Source of the DNA: Halolamina sp. CBA1230
GTDB taxonomy: Archaea; Halobacteriota; Halobacteria; Halobacteriales; Haloferacaceae
Reading direction: 5' to 3'
Assembly (NCBI RefSeq): GCF_002025255.2
Contig: NZ_CP054587.1
Location: forward strand, 2,170,001-2,234,000
DNA length: 64,000 bases
Within the stretch, counting starts at the first letter, position 1, and each line of letters starts with the position of its first letter. The position numbers were made by a program, and so were the translations under genes. The notes under the pieces are model-generated. The model saw only the letters and a list, made by a program, of their open reading frames with translations, was not told the origin of the DNA and did no database searches. Positions 7,403 to 15,551 of this stretch are shown here, one piece after another.

Positions 7403-7843
7403 ATGAACGTGAAAGAGATGTCTCGAACGCGACTGGCAGAGCTGGGACTCTCAGCAGCCTGCTTGAGTCTCGTTATAGCGTTTTTTGCAATCCCTCCAGT
7501 TCTTCTTTCCAGTCTCAATAATTCACCAGTTGGACTGCTCTTTGGTGTCGGTATTTGGATTGTTCCATCCCTTCTCGCTCTTATCACGCTCTACTATATC
7601 ACATCAAGTGATCGGAATATCGAGACGTACATCCTTGGGGGCCTCAGTGTGATTACGATACTGACGTTCCTGTTGAACCTTCGAACAATCCTTACTTCTC
7701 CGGGATTTCTCACCTACGGAGGCAGGGGAGCGTTCTTCGGTCCACTTCTCACTCTCCTCATAGGATCGCTAATTGCACTCGTAGTGTTAACCAGTGAGAT
7801 GGCTACTGTCTTCTCCAATAGAAAACTAACGAAGGCGTCCTGA
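7403..7843 (+). CDS. Passenger membrane protein inside the insertion sequence
   Basis: A 146-residue protein with four predicted membrane helices (about residues 11-35, 42-66, 75-95 and 107-131). It has few charged residues, unlike the acidic host proteome. A Shine-Dalgarno-like AAGGAG precedes the ATG. It lies wholly between the inverted repeats at 7296 and 8765 and points towards the transposase gene, with 48 bases between their stops. Codon use is richer in A and T than the chromosomal neighbours. I do not recognise the family. It may be cargo, an immunity-like or accessory protein, or a captured gene; none of these can be chosen from the sequence. Confidence 0.72.
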   Translation: MNVKEMSRTRLAELGLSAACLSLVIAFFAIPPVLLSSLNNSPVGLLFGVGIWIVPSLLALITLYYITSSDRNIETYILGGLSVITILTFLLNLRTILTSPGFLTYGGRGAFFGPLLTLLIGSLIALVVLTSEMATVFSNRKLTKAS

Positions 7844-7891
7844 TCAGAATCTTCTTCACCAGATTTCACGGGAGGTACGCAATCTACAACA

Positions 7892-8713
7892 TCAAAGTGT
7901 CTGGTCAAGGTTATGAGTGAGACAGCCGATAACAAGTTCGCGGAATTGCTTCCACCAGTGTCGAGAACGGATGAACGTACCGTACTTGCGTTTGAGACGT
8001 GAATTTACGGTCTCGTTCTGACTTCGCTGTCCGTACAGATCTGCATCTAATCGTGCATTCCACGCTTTGTGGATCGACGAGAACTCGCGGTGTTTGATCA
8101 GCGGGCGTATCTTCTTATCACGGGCTAATGCCCGAACCTTCTGATCGTCGTATCCCTTGTCTCCAAGGAGAATCTCCACGCCGTCGGAATTTCGTTTGAT
8201 GAGCGATGGCGCGATCTGAGAATCGTGCTTTCTGGTCGTTGTCACGTGTAGGTCCAGAATCGCATTCGCTTCCGTATCAACCAACAGTGTGACCTTCAAC
8301 TGCTGAATTGTTAGCTTCGCTCGCTTTGTGTAGTGTTTCGAGGCGTGACTACGGTCGAAGCCTGAAGCATCGATACCGACGACACCATTCGTCGGAAGAA
8401 GGGTAGCTGAGAGGTTGAGCAGCACGCGCCAGACAGCCATATCAAGTCTATCGAACGCTTTGCACAGCGTTGACGGGTCCGGAAGTTCAGTGAGGTTGAT
8501 CGCGTTCCGAATACGAGGCATTTCGATGAGTTCGTCAAGGAGTGTTCGATAGGTCGTGTCCTTCCGCACTTTGAGACAGAGCAAGACGATGTGCTGATGG
8601 AGCGTGTAGCGTTGTTTCGAGTATTTTGAGGAATATCGTGAGACTGCTCGCTGGGCGAGGTGAAATGCTTGCTCGACAAATCGGAGTAACTGCGACTTTG
8701 GGAGGGTCTGCAT
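7892..8713 (-). CDS. IS5-family transposase (ISH1 group)
   Basis: A 273-residue DDE transposase that cuts and joins the ends of the surrounding element. The first catalytic aspartate is in VGIDASGFDRS, the second in LLGDKGYDDQK, and the glutamate in RSQNETVNSRLKRKYG; the last has the IS5 pattern of an Arg/Lys a few residues after the Glu. The length matches ISH1-type transposases of about 270 residues. The frame is intact from ATG 8713 to TGA or TAG at 7892, so the protein is probably active. The start lies 36 bases inside the right inverted repeat, leaving room for a short promoter. Confidence 0.93.
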   Translation of the reverse strand: MQTLPKSQLLRFVEQAFHLAQRAVSRYSSKYSKQRYTLHQHIVLLCLKVRKDTTYRTLLDELIEMPRIRNAINLTELPDPSTLCKAFDRLDMAVWRVLLNLSATLLPTNGVVGIDASGFDRSHASKHYTKRAKLTIQQLKVTLLVDTEANAILDLHVTTTRKHDSQIAPSLIKRNSDGVEILLGDKGYDDQKVRALARDKKIRPLIKHREFSSIHKAWNARLDADLYGQRSQNETVNSRLKRKYGTFIRSRHWWKQFRELVIGCLTHNLDQTL

Positions 8714-8765
8714 CCACTCACACTATCGACTGGATATGTAACTCCCCAAGGATTTCAACAGAGCC

Positions 8766-8773
8766 AAACCGTC
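8766..8773. repeat. Target site duplication, right copy
   Basis: AAACCGTC, identical to 7288-7295. Removing the element together with one copy restores a short spacer after the dephospho-CoA kinase gene. Confidence 0.9.
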
Positions 8774-8787
8774 CGAAAACCTGGAAC

Positions 8788-9318
8788 CTACACACCCAAC
8801 GCAGCAAGCGCGGCGTCCGCGTCGCCGTCGAACCGCACGAGCAGGTCGCGCATCTCCGCCCGCGCGTCCTCCGTCACGGGGATCAGCACCATCCCCTCGC
8901 CGGGCTGGCCGTAGACGACGCTTCCGCCAAGCGGCGCCGCCAGCACCGCCGGCAGCGTCGCGAGATCCTCCTCGCCCTCGACGACCAGGAGCGTGTCCGC
9001 CTCGGCGTCGACGGCCTCCCGCAGCGCGAGCAACAGGTCGCGGGAGAGCTCCGCGGGCTCGTTCACCACGTCGATCCGTCGCTCGCCCGCGTTCTCGAGT
9101 CCCTCGCGGACCTCGTCGGGGATGGCGGCGCGTTCGGTCAGCCCGTCGACGACCGAGACGTGTGGCTCGTGGCCCGCCTCCCGGAGGTGGTAGGTGACCA
9201 TGTCGCCCACCGCGATTATCGGCGGCTCGGCTTCGGCGAGCAGCGTCTCCACGTCGGTGAACAGCGGGCCGAACGGCTCCTTGAACTCCTCCCGAAGCTC
9301 CGGCGGCAGCGTGAGCAC
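8788..9318 (-). CDS. GTP-dependent dephospho-CoA kinase (DUF359)
   Basis: A 176-residue protein of the archaeal DUF359 family, shown in Thermococcus to phosphorylate dephospho-CoA with GTP, the last step of coenzyme A synthesis. Family features visible are PIIAVGDMVTYHL (about residues 33-45, with the functional GDxVT core), DVVNEPAELS, and VVEGEEDLATLPAVL followed by VVYGQPGEGMVLI near the C-terminus. It is the last gene of the aIF2-gamma/PIN/Rpo7/Spt4 operon and follows Spt4 after a single base, so translation is probably coupled. The insertion sequence lies 22 bases beyond its stop. Confidence 0.88.
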   Translation of the reverse strand: MLTLPPELREEFKEPFGPLFTDVETLLAEAEPPIIAVGDMVTYHLREAGHEPHVSVVDGLTERAAIPDEVREGLENAGERRIDVVNEPAELSRDLLLALREAVDAEADTLLVVEGEEDLATLPAVLAAPLGGSVVYGQPGEGMVLIPVTEDARAEMRDLLVRFDGDADAALAALGV

Positions 9319-9319
9319 C

Positions 9320-9517
9320 TTACCGGACCTTCAGCGCGTAGCTCCCCGGCTCGGTGACTTCCATCTCGTCGGCCACCTCGCTCTCCTCGGGGTGGTTGAT
9401 GATCACGTACCCCGCCCAGTCCTCGGTGAGGCTGGAGGAGCCACAGTAGTCACAGCTCTGGCTGTCGGGGTCGTTGACGTAGTGACACTCCCGACACGCC
9501 AGTCGCGGATCTGCCAT
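9320..9517 (-). CDS. spt4: Transcription elongation factor Spt4 (RpoE'')
   Basis: A 65-residue zinc-ribbon protein. Two metal-binding pairs are visible, LACRECHYV near residue 8 and CDYCGSSSL near residue 22; the rest includes DWAGYVIINHPEESEVA, the usual Spt4 core. Spt4 binds the NGN domain of Spt5 and clamps RNA polymerase during elongation. The length is normal for archaea. It starts one base from the stop of Rpo7 and precedes the dephospho-CoA kinase, a conserved archaeal arrangement. Confidence 0.93.
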   Translation of the reverse strand: MADPRLACRECHYVNDPDSQSCDYCGSSSLTEDWAGYVIINHPEESEVADEMEVTEPGSYALKVR

Positions 9518-10084
9518 CTACGCTTCCTCCTCCTGTCGTTGTTCGTACTCCTCGGCGAGCCACTCGTGCTTGCCGAGCCCCGGCTGCTTGGCCGTCAGGC
9601 CGATCTTGGAGTCCCGGGGGTTGCGTTCGTCGATGCTCTTGGTGACGATCCGGACGCGCACGGCGTCGTCGACGCCGAGCGTTCGATCCGAGTCCGAGGA
9701 GGCGAGCTGCTGGTTCTCGCCGTCGTACGCCAGATACTCGTTGGAGATCTGGGAGACGTGGAGCAGCCCGTCGATCGGGCCGATCCCGACGAACGCGCCG
9801 AACTCCACGACTTCGACGACCGTCCCGTCGACGACCTCCTGCATGTCCGGGTCGTAGGTGATGGCGTCGAACTCCGCCTCGTAGTAGACGCCCGGTCGGT
9901 TGGGGAGCACCGCGCCGTCGCCGATGTCGTGGACCTCGACGACGCTCACGACGCTGCCCACGTCCTCGTCCATCCGTCCTTCGAGCTTGTCCTGGAGCAG
10001 GGCCCGCACCCGCTCCTCCGTCACGTCGGCCAGGTTCCGCGGCGGCACCTCGACCGTGTCCTTGAGTCGTACCCGTTTGTACAT
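9518..10084 (-). CDS. rpo7: DNA-directed RNA polymerase subunit Rpo7 (E')
   Basis: A 188-residue subunit of the archaeal RNA polymerase stalk, the partner of Rpo4. The N-terminal tip domain begins MYKRVRLKDTVEVPP and continues through VGSVVSVVEV. From about residue 80 an S1/OB RNA-binding domain follows: GTVVEVVEFGAFVGIGPIDG, LLHVSQIS and SKIGLTAKQPGLG. The acidic glutamine/glutamate tail is typical of halophiles. It sits between the PIN-domain gene and Spt4 in one minus-strand operon. Confidence 0.94.
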   Translation of the reverse strand: MYKRVRLKDTVEVPPRNLADVTEERVRALLQDKLEGRMDEDVGSVVSVVEVHDIGDGAVLPNRPGVYYEAEFDAITYDPDMQEVVDGTVVEVVEFGAFVGIGPIDGLLHVSQISNEYLAYDGENQQLASSDSDRTLGVDDAVRVRIVTKSIDERNPRDSKIGLTAKQPGLGKHEWLAEEYEQRQEEEA

Positions 10085-10085
10085 G

Positions 10086-10472
10086 CTAGGTTTCAGTTAT
10101 CGCCAGTGTGTTCCGCCCCCTTAAACCGATTACGTCGACGCCCGCGTCGAGCAGGCGGTCTCGGAGTGGGCGGTCGTTGGTCACCGCGTACACCTCGCCC
10201 TCGGCCGCGACTGCGGCCGCGACGACGGCGTCGTCGGCGTACGATTCCTCGGTTTCGATCACGGTACAGCGTTCGGCCAGATCGCGGCCGACTGCGGCGG
10301 CGGTGCCTTCCTCGCCGTTGTCGTCACGGAGCTTCTCCAGCTCCGCGATCACCGCTCGGGGCGTCACGGCGTCGTACGCCCCGAGCAGCCGGTCGAGTTC
10401 GTCGAACACGCGCACGTCGAGTTCGACCGGCATCATCAGGGCGTTGGTGTCCAGCACCGCCGTCGTGCTCAT
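10086..10472 (-). CDS. PIN-domain protein, Fcf1/Utp24-like (rRNA processing)
   Basis: A 128-residue PIN nuclease. Acidic active-site residues appear in [11 protein letters not shown] (residue about 8), at AVIAELEKL, in [12 protein letters not shown], and in [16 protein letters not shown]. Its fixed place between aIF2-gamma and Rpo7 is conserved in archaea, which separates it from VapC toxins; such proteins are annotated as the archaeal counterpart of Fcf1/Utp24 and are thought to act in ribosomal RNA maturation. The start overlaps the 3' end of the aIF2-gamma gene by 4 bases, which indicates coupling. No antitoxin-like gene is adjacent. Confidence 0.8.
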   Translation of the reverse strand: MSTTAVLDTNALMMPVELDVRVFDELDRLLGAYDAVTPRAVIAELEKLRDDNGEEGTAAAVGRDLAERCTVIETEESYADDAVVAAAVAAEGEVYAVTNDRPLRDRLLDAGVDVIGLRGRNTLAITET

Positions 10473-11704
10473 TCCTTCAGCGTGCCGATGCCGATGAGCC
10501 GCCAGCGCGCGCCCACGCGGCGGTTGATCGCGATCTTCGCCCCGGGTTCGGCGCAGACGGGGCGCTTGAGCGACACCTCACACTCGCCGCCGCGGGCGCT
10601 GGTGACGGCGCCCACCGTGGTGGCGGTGCCGACGGTGAGCATCAGCGGCTCGCCCGTCGAGATCTCTTCGACGTCCTCTCCTTCGCCGACGACGCGGTCG
10701 AGCAGCTCCACGTCCATCTCGAACCCCTCGATCGTCGGGGGGAGCGTGCCGGGTTCGCCGGCGACCTGCCCCGCGAGCGCGTCACCCTTCGTGTAGGAGG
10801 GGTCCAGCCCGGTGCCGACGCCGAGCAGGCCGCCCGGTGTCGCCTCCTCGACGGGGTTGCCGCCGGCCTGGATCGAGCGAACGGTGGTCGTCATCGGGCG
10901 CCACTCGCTCTCGCCGCCCTCCTCGACCTCGCGGCCGGGGCGGAGCTCGATCTCGTCGTCCTCGCTCAGGGTACCCTTCGCGAGCGAGCCGCCGACGACG
11001 CCGCCGAGCAGCGAGTCCGCGGTCGTCCCCGGCTTGTTGATGTCGAAGCTCCGTGCCACGTACATCCGGGAGTCCGCAGTCGGGTCGCGCTCGGGCGTCG
11101 GGATCTCGCGCTCGATCGCGTCGATCAGCAGGTCGATGTTGACCTCCTGCTGGGCGCTGATCGGGACGACCGGCGCGTCCTCGGCGACGGTGCCCTCGAC
11201 GAACTCCTGGATCTGGCGGTAGTTCTCCCTCGCCCGATCCTGATCGACGAGGTCGACCTTGTTCTGGGCGATGACGACGTTCTCGATGCCGATGATGTCC
11301 AGCGCCATGAGGTGCTCCTCGGTCTGGGCCTGGGGCACGTCCTCGGTCGCGCTGACCACGAGCACCGCGCCGTCCATGATCGCCGCGCCGGCGAGCATCG
11401 TCGCCATCAGGGTCTCGTGACCCGGCGCGTCGACGAACGACACGTCGCGGACGATCTCGGTGTCCACGTCGTGCTCGTCGCAGTGCTCGTCGACCGTGTA
11501 GCACTCGGGCTCGTCTTCCTCGGGACACCGACGCAGCGTCGCGTCGGCGTACCCCAGTCGGATCGAGATCCCGCGTTTCATCTCCTCGCTGTGCTTGTCG
11601 GTCCACGAACCGCTCAGCGCCTGCACGAGCGTCGTTTTCCCGTGGTCGACGTGGCCGACCAGTCCGATGTTCACCTCCGGTTGTGTTGGATTCTCCGTCA
11701 CCAT
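10469..11704 (-). CDS. eif2g: Translation initiation factor aIF2 subunit gamma
   Basis: A 411-residue GTPase that carries initiator Met-tRNA to the small ribosomal subunit. The ATG at 11704 follows a strong Shine-Dalgarno AGGAGGT, which rules out the longer frame. Switch and nucleotide motifs: [17 protein letters not shown] (residue about 15), [10 protein letters not shown] and [10 protein letters not shown] reduced cysteine knuckle ([19 protein letters not shown]) replaces part of the usual zinc site. Beta-barrel domains II and III follow, ending in [15 protein letters not shown]. It is the first gene of the five-gene minus-strand operon. Confidence 0.95.
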   Translation of the reverse strand: MVTENPTQPEVNIGLVGHVDHGKTTLVQALSGSWTDKHSEEMKRGISIRLGYADATLRRCPEEDEPECYTVDEHCDEHDVDTEIVRDVSFVDAPGHETLMATMLAGAAIMDGAVLVVSATEDVPQAQTEEHLMALDIIGIENVVIAQNKVDLVDQDRARENYRQIQEFVEGTVAEDAPVVPISAQQEVNIDLLIDAIEREIPTPERDPTADSRMYVARSFDINKPGTTADSLLGGVVGGSLAKGTLSEDDEIELRPGREVEEGGESEWRPMTTTVRSIQAGGNPVEEATPGGLLGVGTGLDPSYTKGDALAGQVAGEPGTLPPTIEGFEMDVELLDRVVGEGEDVEEISTGEPLMLTVGTATTVGAVTSARGGECEVSLKRPVCAEPGAKIAINRRVGARWRLIGIGTLKE

Positions 11705-11841
11705 ATGACCTCCTGAGAGGAATTCTACTCTAAATTCGCCCCGAGCGACTGATAAAGGTGCTGTTCTCCCCTCCTCGGGGTGTCGTGCGGATCGGGGACG
11801 AGTGGACCGCGCTGGACTGTGCGGACGTGGCGGGAACTCCA

Positions 11842-11861
11842 TAAATTGGGGACTCAATTTA
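11842..11861. promoter_or_regulatory. Palindromic candidate operator of the first VapBC module
   Basis: A perfect 7-bp inverted repeat TAAATTG-N6-CAATTTA overlaps the AT-rich promoter-like stretch and ends 26 bases before the vapB ATG. AbrB/SpoVT-type antitoxins bind such sites to repress their own operon. The role here is inferred from position and symmetry. Confidence 0.5.
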
Positions 11862-11887
11862 ACACTGTGTAGGCACAACCCCGGCGT

Positions 11888-12133
11888 ATGGCAGTCGAGG
11901 AAGCCGGCGAGACGACGGTGAACGCCAGCGGCGGCGTGACGATCCCGGCAGCGATCAGGGACGCGCTCGACGTCGAGGAGGGCGACAAGATCAGATGGAC
12001 GGCTGACGAAGACGGACGGCTCTCCGTCGAAGTGATCCACCAGCGAGAGCGGGTGTTCGAGGAGTTCGAGCCGATGACGCGGGGGGACGATCGGTCGGCG
12101 GACGAGGTCGCGGAATCGGCGTGGGAGCGATGA
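11888..12133 (+). CDS. AbrB/SpoVT-type antitoxin (VapB-like)
   Basis: An 81-residue DNA-binding antitoxin. The swapped-hairpin AbrB domain is visible as [20 protein letters not shown], then [19 protein letters not shown]. The C-terminal tail ([13 protein letters not shown]...ESAWER) is the usual segment that wraps and inhibits the PIN toxin. The stop overlaps the start of the toxin gene by 4 bases (ATGA). It resembles the antitoxin at 20656 in the GDKIRW segment. A palindrome just upstream may be its operator. Confidence 0.85.
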   Translation: MAVEEAGETTVNASGGVTIPAAIRDALDVEEGDKIRWTADEDGRLSVEVIHQRERVFEEFEPMTRGDDRSADEVAESAWER

Positions 12134-12573
12134 GCGGGCAGGTTCTACTGGACTCGAACGTCATCATCGCGGCGCTGTTCGAGGACGACCAGGAGCATCG
12201 CCGAGGGTTCGAGATAGTCGACGGCATCGACAGGGGAGAGCTCCCGGACGGACTCGTCCTCTCGTATGCACTTCCCGAAGTGCTACATCCGGTGCAACAG
12301 TCACACGGGTTCGAGCGAGCGTGCGACACGCTTCGACGGTTCGAGCAGAGCCCACGGTTCCACATCGAGTGGCTCCCGAAAGCCCAGTTCCGGGCGTCGC
12401 TCGGTGTCTGGGAGCGATCCGCCGGCGCGAACGGCGCCGAGTTCGTCGACACCACCATCGCCCAGTTCATGCGCTCGAACGACGTCGAGTACATCTACTC
12501 CTTCGACGACGACTTCGACGATTTCGACGACGTCACGCGTCTGAACACCGCGGTCGACCCGTTCGAACCGTAG
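12130..12573 (+). CDS. PIN-domain toxin (VapC-like)
   Basis: A 147-residue predicted ribonuclease toxin. The ATG at 12130 overlaps the antitoxin stop; a GTG three codons upstream is less likely. Active-site acids: [15 protein letters not shown] at the N-terminus, an acidic residue in [21 protein letters not shown], and the terminal [15 protein letters not shown]. The C-terminal pattern (YSFDDDFD...TRL) is shared with the toxin at 20228, so the two modules belong to the same subfamily. VapC toxins usually cleave tRNA or rRNA; the target here is unknown. Confidence 0.85.
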   Translation: MSGQVLLDSNVIIAALFEDDQEHRRGFEIVDGIDRGELPDGLVLSYALPEVLHPVQQSHGFERACDTLRRFEQSPRFHIEWLPKAQFRASLGVWERSAGANGAEFVDTTIAQFMRSNDVEYIYSFDDDFDDFDDVTRLNTAVDPFEP

Positions 12574-12626
12574 CGCCGACCGCCCGGACAGACGGCCTTT
12601 TGTCCGCTCCCCGCCCACCCCCGCCC

Positions 12627-13580
12627 GTGGAGGTCGCGTTCGAACTCGCGCTGTCGGCCCACCTCGAAGCCGAGACCGACTGGCTCCTCGCCCGCCAGCT
12701 CGGCGCCGCCGTCGACAACCCCGGCGCTCGCGTGATGGATATCGTCGGCGTCGTGCCGACCCCCGAGGTCACCGACCGCGCCGCTATCACGGGCGAGACG
12801 ATCCCGCCACTCGCAGTCGAGGGCGACGTCGGCGTCGGCGAGGCGGTACCCGTCACGGAGGCGCTGAACTGCGGCCCGGAACGCGCGGAGTCGGTCGCGG
12901 AACGCGCCGCCGAACTCGGCTTCGTCGAGCGTTCGCGCCGCGGCGGCCGCACGTACGTCCGGCAGACCACACGGTACCCCGACTGGGTCGACCGACTAGT
13001 GGGGATCGAGAACAAGCCCGACCTCGGCCGGCCGGGCGACCTGGACTTCCAGCTCCGCTTCGACGTCGAACTCGCGCTGTTCGACGAGATCTGGCTCGCG
13101 ACCGAGAGCTACGTCACCGGCGCGCATCTGAACCGCATCCCCGACCCGGTCGGCGTCTGGCGGTTCGACCCCGGTACCGGGGAGCGCGAGGTCGTGCGGG
13201 AGGCATCGACGCTGTCCGTCGACGAGCCGGGGGTCGAACTGCGCGCCGAGGAGGCGCTGCGGACTGACGTGACCCTCGTGAGCGCCGACGCGAAAGCTCG
13301 TCAGCGACGACGGATCGCCGAGCGGGCGTGGGGGAAGGGCTGGCGACCCGACGCGTTCCCGGGGTGTACGCAGTGTTCGGCGACGGATGCGGGCGTTCCG
13401 TACTGCGCGTTCCACGAGCGGCCGGTCGCGCCGTCGATGGACTGCGGGGCGGGCTGTCCGGGGTACGAACCGGGCGAGGAACCGGAGGTGGATCCCGAGG
13501 AACTGCGGGACGAGTGGAGCCCGTGGGTGCGGGACCCCGCGGGCGTCGCGCGCCGGCAGAGCGGGCTGGACCGGTTCTAG
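12627..13580 (+). CDS. Conserved haloarchaeal protein, DUF5787-like, with C-terminal Cys cluster
   Basis: A 317-residue protein probably starting at GTG 12627 (MEVAFELALSAHLEAE), since the longer frame overlaps the toxin gene. The body includes VMDIVGVVPTP, IGIENKPDLG-like and DFQLRFDVELALFDEIW; the ENKPD and later acidic residues resemble a nuclease-like fold in layout, but this is weak. Residues about 245-285 contain a cysteine/histidine cluster, CTQCS, CAFHERP and CGAGCPGY, likely to bind zinc. It resembles proteins annotated DUF5787 in haloarchaea. Function unknown. It converges on the DUF4260 gene with stops overlapping by a few bases. Confidence 0.6.
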   Translation: MEVAFELALSAHLEAETDWLLARQLGAAVDNPGARVMDIVGVVPTPEVTDRAAITGETIPPLAVEGDVGVGEAVPVTEALNCGPERAESVAERAAELGFVERSRRGGRTYVRQTTRYPDWVDRLVGIENKPDLGRPGDLDFQLRFDVELALFDEIWLATESYVTGAHLNRIPDPVGVWRFDPGTGEREVVREASTLSVDEPGVELRAEEALRTDVTLVSADAKARQRRRIAERAWGKGWRPDAFPGCTQCSATDAGVPYCAFHERPVAPSMDCGAGCPGYEPGEEPEVDPEELRDEWSPWVRDPAGVARRQSGLDRF

Positions 13581-13981
13581 CGGCCGTCGACGGGTTTCGC
13601 GTCGAGCACCTCGGCGGTGTCGGCGACCGGAACGTCGGTCGAGAGGTGGGTGTGTTTGAACCCGATCGGGTACTTCAGCCCGTAGCCGACGGCGCGGTCG
13701 GCGCCGATGTGGGCTGCCCAGACGAGCGCGACCCACGACGCCGGCGGGACGCCCAGCACGACCCCGGCGGTCCCGAGCGCGATCGGGCCGACGTAGGTGT
13801 GGAACGCGTTGTAGACGCGACTTCCGAGACGAACGCCGGCGAGATACCCGAGTATCGAGAGGTCGGGCGCCAGCGCGAGGACGAGGAACAGCCACAGCGG
13901 TCCGTCGACCGCGAAGTACGCTGCCGTGGCCGCGAGGAAGACGGCGACACCTTCGAGTCTGAGGACGGTTCTGGGCTCCAT
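13577..13981 (-). CDS. DUF4260 family membrane protein
   Basis: A 134-residue membrane protein with three to four helices. The start MEPRTVLRLEGVAVFL at 13981 is used because residues before it are not conserved in type. The characteristic C-terminal block is AAHIGADRAVGYGLKYP followed by GFKHTHLS, matching the DUF4260 signature. The family has no established function. Its stop overlaps the stop of the convergent DUF5787-like gene. Confidence 0.75.
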   Translation of the reverse strand: MEPRTVLRLEGVAVFLAATAAYFAVDGPLWLFLVLALAPDLSILGYLAGVRLGSRVYNAFHTYVGPIALGTAGVVLGVPPASWVALVWAAHIGADRAVGYGLKYPIGFKHTHLSTDVPVADTAEVLDAKPVDGR

Positions 13982-14051
13982 ACGCAGTAGAGGGCCCGCG
14001 AGGAGAAATAGCCGTAGTGACACGAGCGGGCACGGCGACACCCGAGCCGGC

Positions 14052-14873
14052 TCAGAGCTCGTACACCTCGCCGTCGACCGCCAGCGGTTCCTCGAACGCC
14101 TCCTCGGGCGGGTAGAAGTGGGCGAGGTGGACGAGCCGTGTCTCGTCGGCGTTCAGGTCCTCGCCCAGCCTGATCGCCCCCTCGCGGGTCATGTGCTTCG
14201 TGCCGAACGTCATCGGCACGTCGTCCACGAAGTCCGACCCGCCCATGGGGTGTTTCGGCGCCAGCGACGCCGGGACGATCGCGTCGGCGAGCAGCAGGTC
14301 CGGATCGCGGAGCGCGTCGCGGGACGCCTCGGGGATGTCGTAGCTCGTGTCGCCCGAGAGCGAGAGCTTCGCGCCGGTCTCGGGGTCCTCGACGACCAGC
14401 CCGTAACACGCCATCGGCGGGTGGTCGACCGGGACGAGCGTGAGGTCGAACCCGCAGGCGGAGAAGGTGGAGAGGGGCTCCTGCCCGTGGACTTCCACCA
14501 CGTCGAGGTAGTCGTACCGCTCGCGAACGGAGTCAGCCACGCTCTCGCCGGTAAAGGGGTCGACCTCGCTGGCGGCGTGGACCGGCAGGTCGTCGACCAG
14601 GCGGTAGAAGTTCCCCAACCCGTCGAGGTGATCGAAGTGGATGTGGGTGATGACCGCCTCGTCGGGCAGGTCCGCGCCCGTTTCGGCGAACTGGTGGCGG
14701 AAGTCGGGCGAGGCGTCGATCAGCAGACAGTCGCCGGTGCGCTCGTTCTCGACGTGGACCGAGAACCGCGAGCGCTCGACGCCGCGTTCCCGGGCCCGCT
14801 CGCAGGTGGCACAGTCACAGCCGACCGTCGGGGTGCCGGTGGTGTCGCCGGTGCCGAGGAGGGTGACACGCAT
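14052..14873 (-). CDS. PhnP-like metallo-beta-lactamase-fold phosphodiesterase
   Basis: A 273-residue enzyme of the PhnP/RNase Z-like branch. The N-terminus VTLLGTGDTTGTPTVGCDC ATC has the glycine-rich start and cysteine pair typical of PhnP-like proteins. Metal ligands are in THIHFDHLDGL (residue about 80), PVDHPPMACYG, LSGDTSYD and the late LVHLAHFYP. PhnP acts on 5-phosphoribosyl 1,2-cyclic phosphate; no phosphonate genes are nearby, so the substrate here is uncertain. The gene is monocistronic. Confidence 0.8.
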   Translation of the reverse strand: MRVTLLGTGDTTGTPTVGCDCATCERARERGVERSRFSVHVENERTGDCLLIDASPDFRHQFAETGADLPDEAVITHIHFDHLDGLGNFYRLVDDLPVHAASEVDPFTGESVADSVRERYDYLDVVEVHGQEPLSTFSACGFDLTLVPVDHPPMACYGLVVEDPETGAKLSLSGDTSYDIPEASRDALRDPDLLLADAIVPASLAPKHPMGGSDFVDDVPMTFGTKHMTREGAIRLGEDLNADETRLVHLAHFYPPEEAFEEPLAVDGEVYEL

Positions 14874-15002
14874 TCGGGTGGAGGGCGGTGGGCGGAGGAC
14901 TTAGTGGTCGGGGTCGCGTCCGGAACGGTTCCCCTGTGCGATCTACCGCAGCCACTTCCTGCCCCCAGAAAGGATTTCTCTTGGACACGACACGTGAGAC
15001 GC

Positions 15003-15413
15003 GTGTCCCCGATTACCCTCCGTGAGTACGTCCACGCACGACCCCTCGCGTCGAGCCTCGCAGTCGGTGTGGGTCACGCCCTGTTGTCGACCGCCCTGTC
15101 CTCGTTCTTCGGGTTCGCGAGTCTCCTTGCTCAGGCCGATACCGAACCGCTGTACGTGTTCTATTCCCTGTGTGGGCTGTTCGTACTGGGGTTCGTGCCG
15201 GCGGTACTTTACTCGAAGTACCGCTCCCGTGTGCCGCTCGCACTCTCGGTGTTCCTCTTCGTCGGTTCCGCCTTCGGGACGTACCGAGTCGTCGCCTCCG
15301 GGCTGACTCCTGTGGATCCAACGCCGTTCGGCTGGTACCTCCTCCTCTGGCCCGCCTGTGTGGTGCTCTACGCGGCGATCAGCGTGGTCGAGAAGCTAGC
15401 TCTGGGCAGCTAG
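15003..15413 (+). CDS. Small polytopic membrane protein
   Basis: About 136 residues with four predicted membrane helices (near residues 18-38, 50-70, 78-98 and 108-128). GTG 15003 (MSPITLREYVHARP) is used; GTG 14994 three codons earlier is equally possible. The sequence is hydrophobic with short acidic loops. I do not recognise the family. The stop is followed immediately by the decayed copy of the agmatinase 3' end. Confidence 0.6.
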   Translation: MSPITLREYVHARPLASSLAVGVGHALLSTALSSFFGFASLLAQADTEPLYVFYSLCGLFVLGFVPAVLYSKYRSRVPLALSVFLFVGSAFGTYRVVASGLTPVDPTPFGWYLLLWPACVVLYAAISVVEKLALGS

Positions 15414-15414
15414 C

Positions 15415-15527
15415 TCACCCGTCAGCGTGGGCGAACACGAACTACTTCAGGAGTTTCCCCCGCCAGCGCGGCGGCCTACCCGTCGTCGCGGTCGTTCACC
15501 TCGACGGTGAAGCCGAACGACTCCATC
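15415..15527 (-). pseudogene. Decayed duplicate of the agmatinase-like gene 3' end
   Basis: On the minus strand this reads MESFGF, then TVEVNDRDDG, a stop, then AAALAG and a frame-shifted tail. It corresponds to MEPFGL ... AVEVNDRDDGQAAALAGKLL at the C-terminus of the intact gene at 16150-16992. About 60 bases are missing between the two blocks, one base has been inserted near the end, and in-frame stops interrupt it. DNA identity remains high, for example CGTCGTCGCGGTCGTTCACC in both. The segment between the two copies holds the membrane protein gene at 15552. Confidence 0.8.
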
Positions 15528-15551
15528 AGTGCTGTCGAGACAGTTACGTCG

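Larger units (their letters stand above)
7296..8765. mobile_element. ISH1-group IS5-family insertion sequence with passenger gene
   Basis: The element is 1470 bp and bounded by perfect 17-bp inverted repeats, GGCTCTGTTGAAATCCT at 7296-7312 and its complement at 8749-8765. Both ends are flanked by the duplication AAACCGTC. It contains an intact DDE transposase (7892-8713, minus) and, convergent with it, a four-helix membrane protein gene (7403-7843, plus). ISH1 itself is about 1.1 kb with only the transposase, so the extra gene is unusual. Ends, duplication and transposase all look undamaged, which implies recent insertion. The target was the spacer downstream of the aIF2-gamma/Rpo7 operon. 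Confidence 0.88.

Noticed and set aside
10086-10472. VapC toxin call for the PIN protein next to Rpo7
   Set aside because: There is no antitoxin gene, and the position between aIF2-gamma and Rpo7 is conserved in archaea, which fits rRNA processing.
9194-11716. Very long open frame (840 codons) on the plus strand across the aIF2-gamma/Rpo7 operon
   Set aside because: It lies opposite five well-recognised genes, has arginine/valine-rich low-quality composition and no start signal. High GC makes such antisense frames common here.
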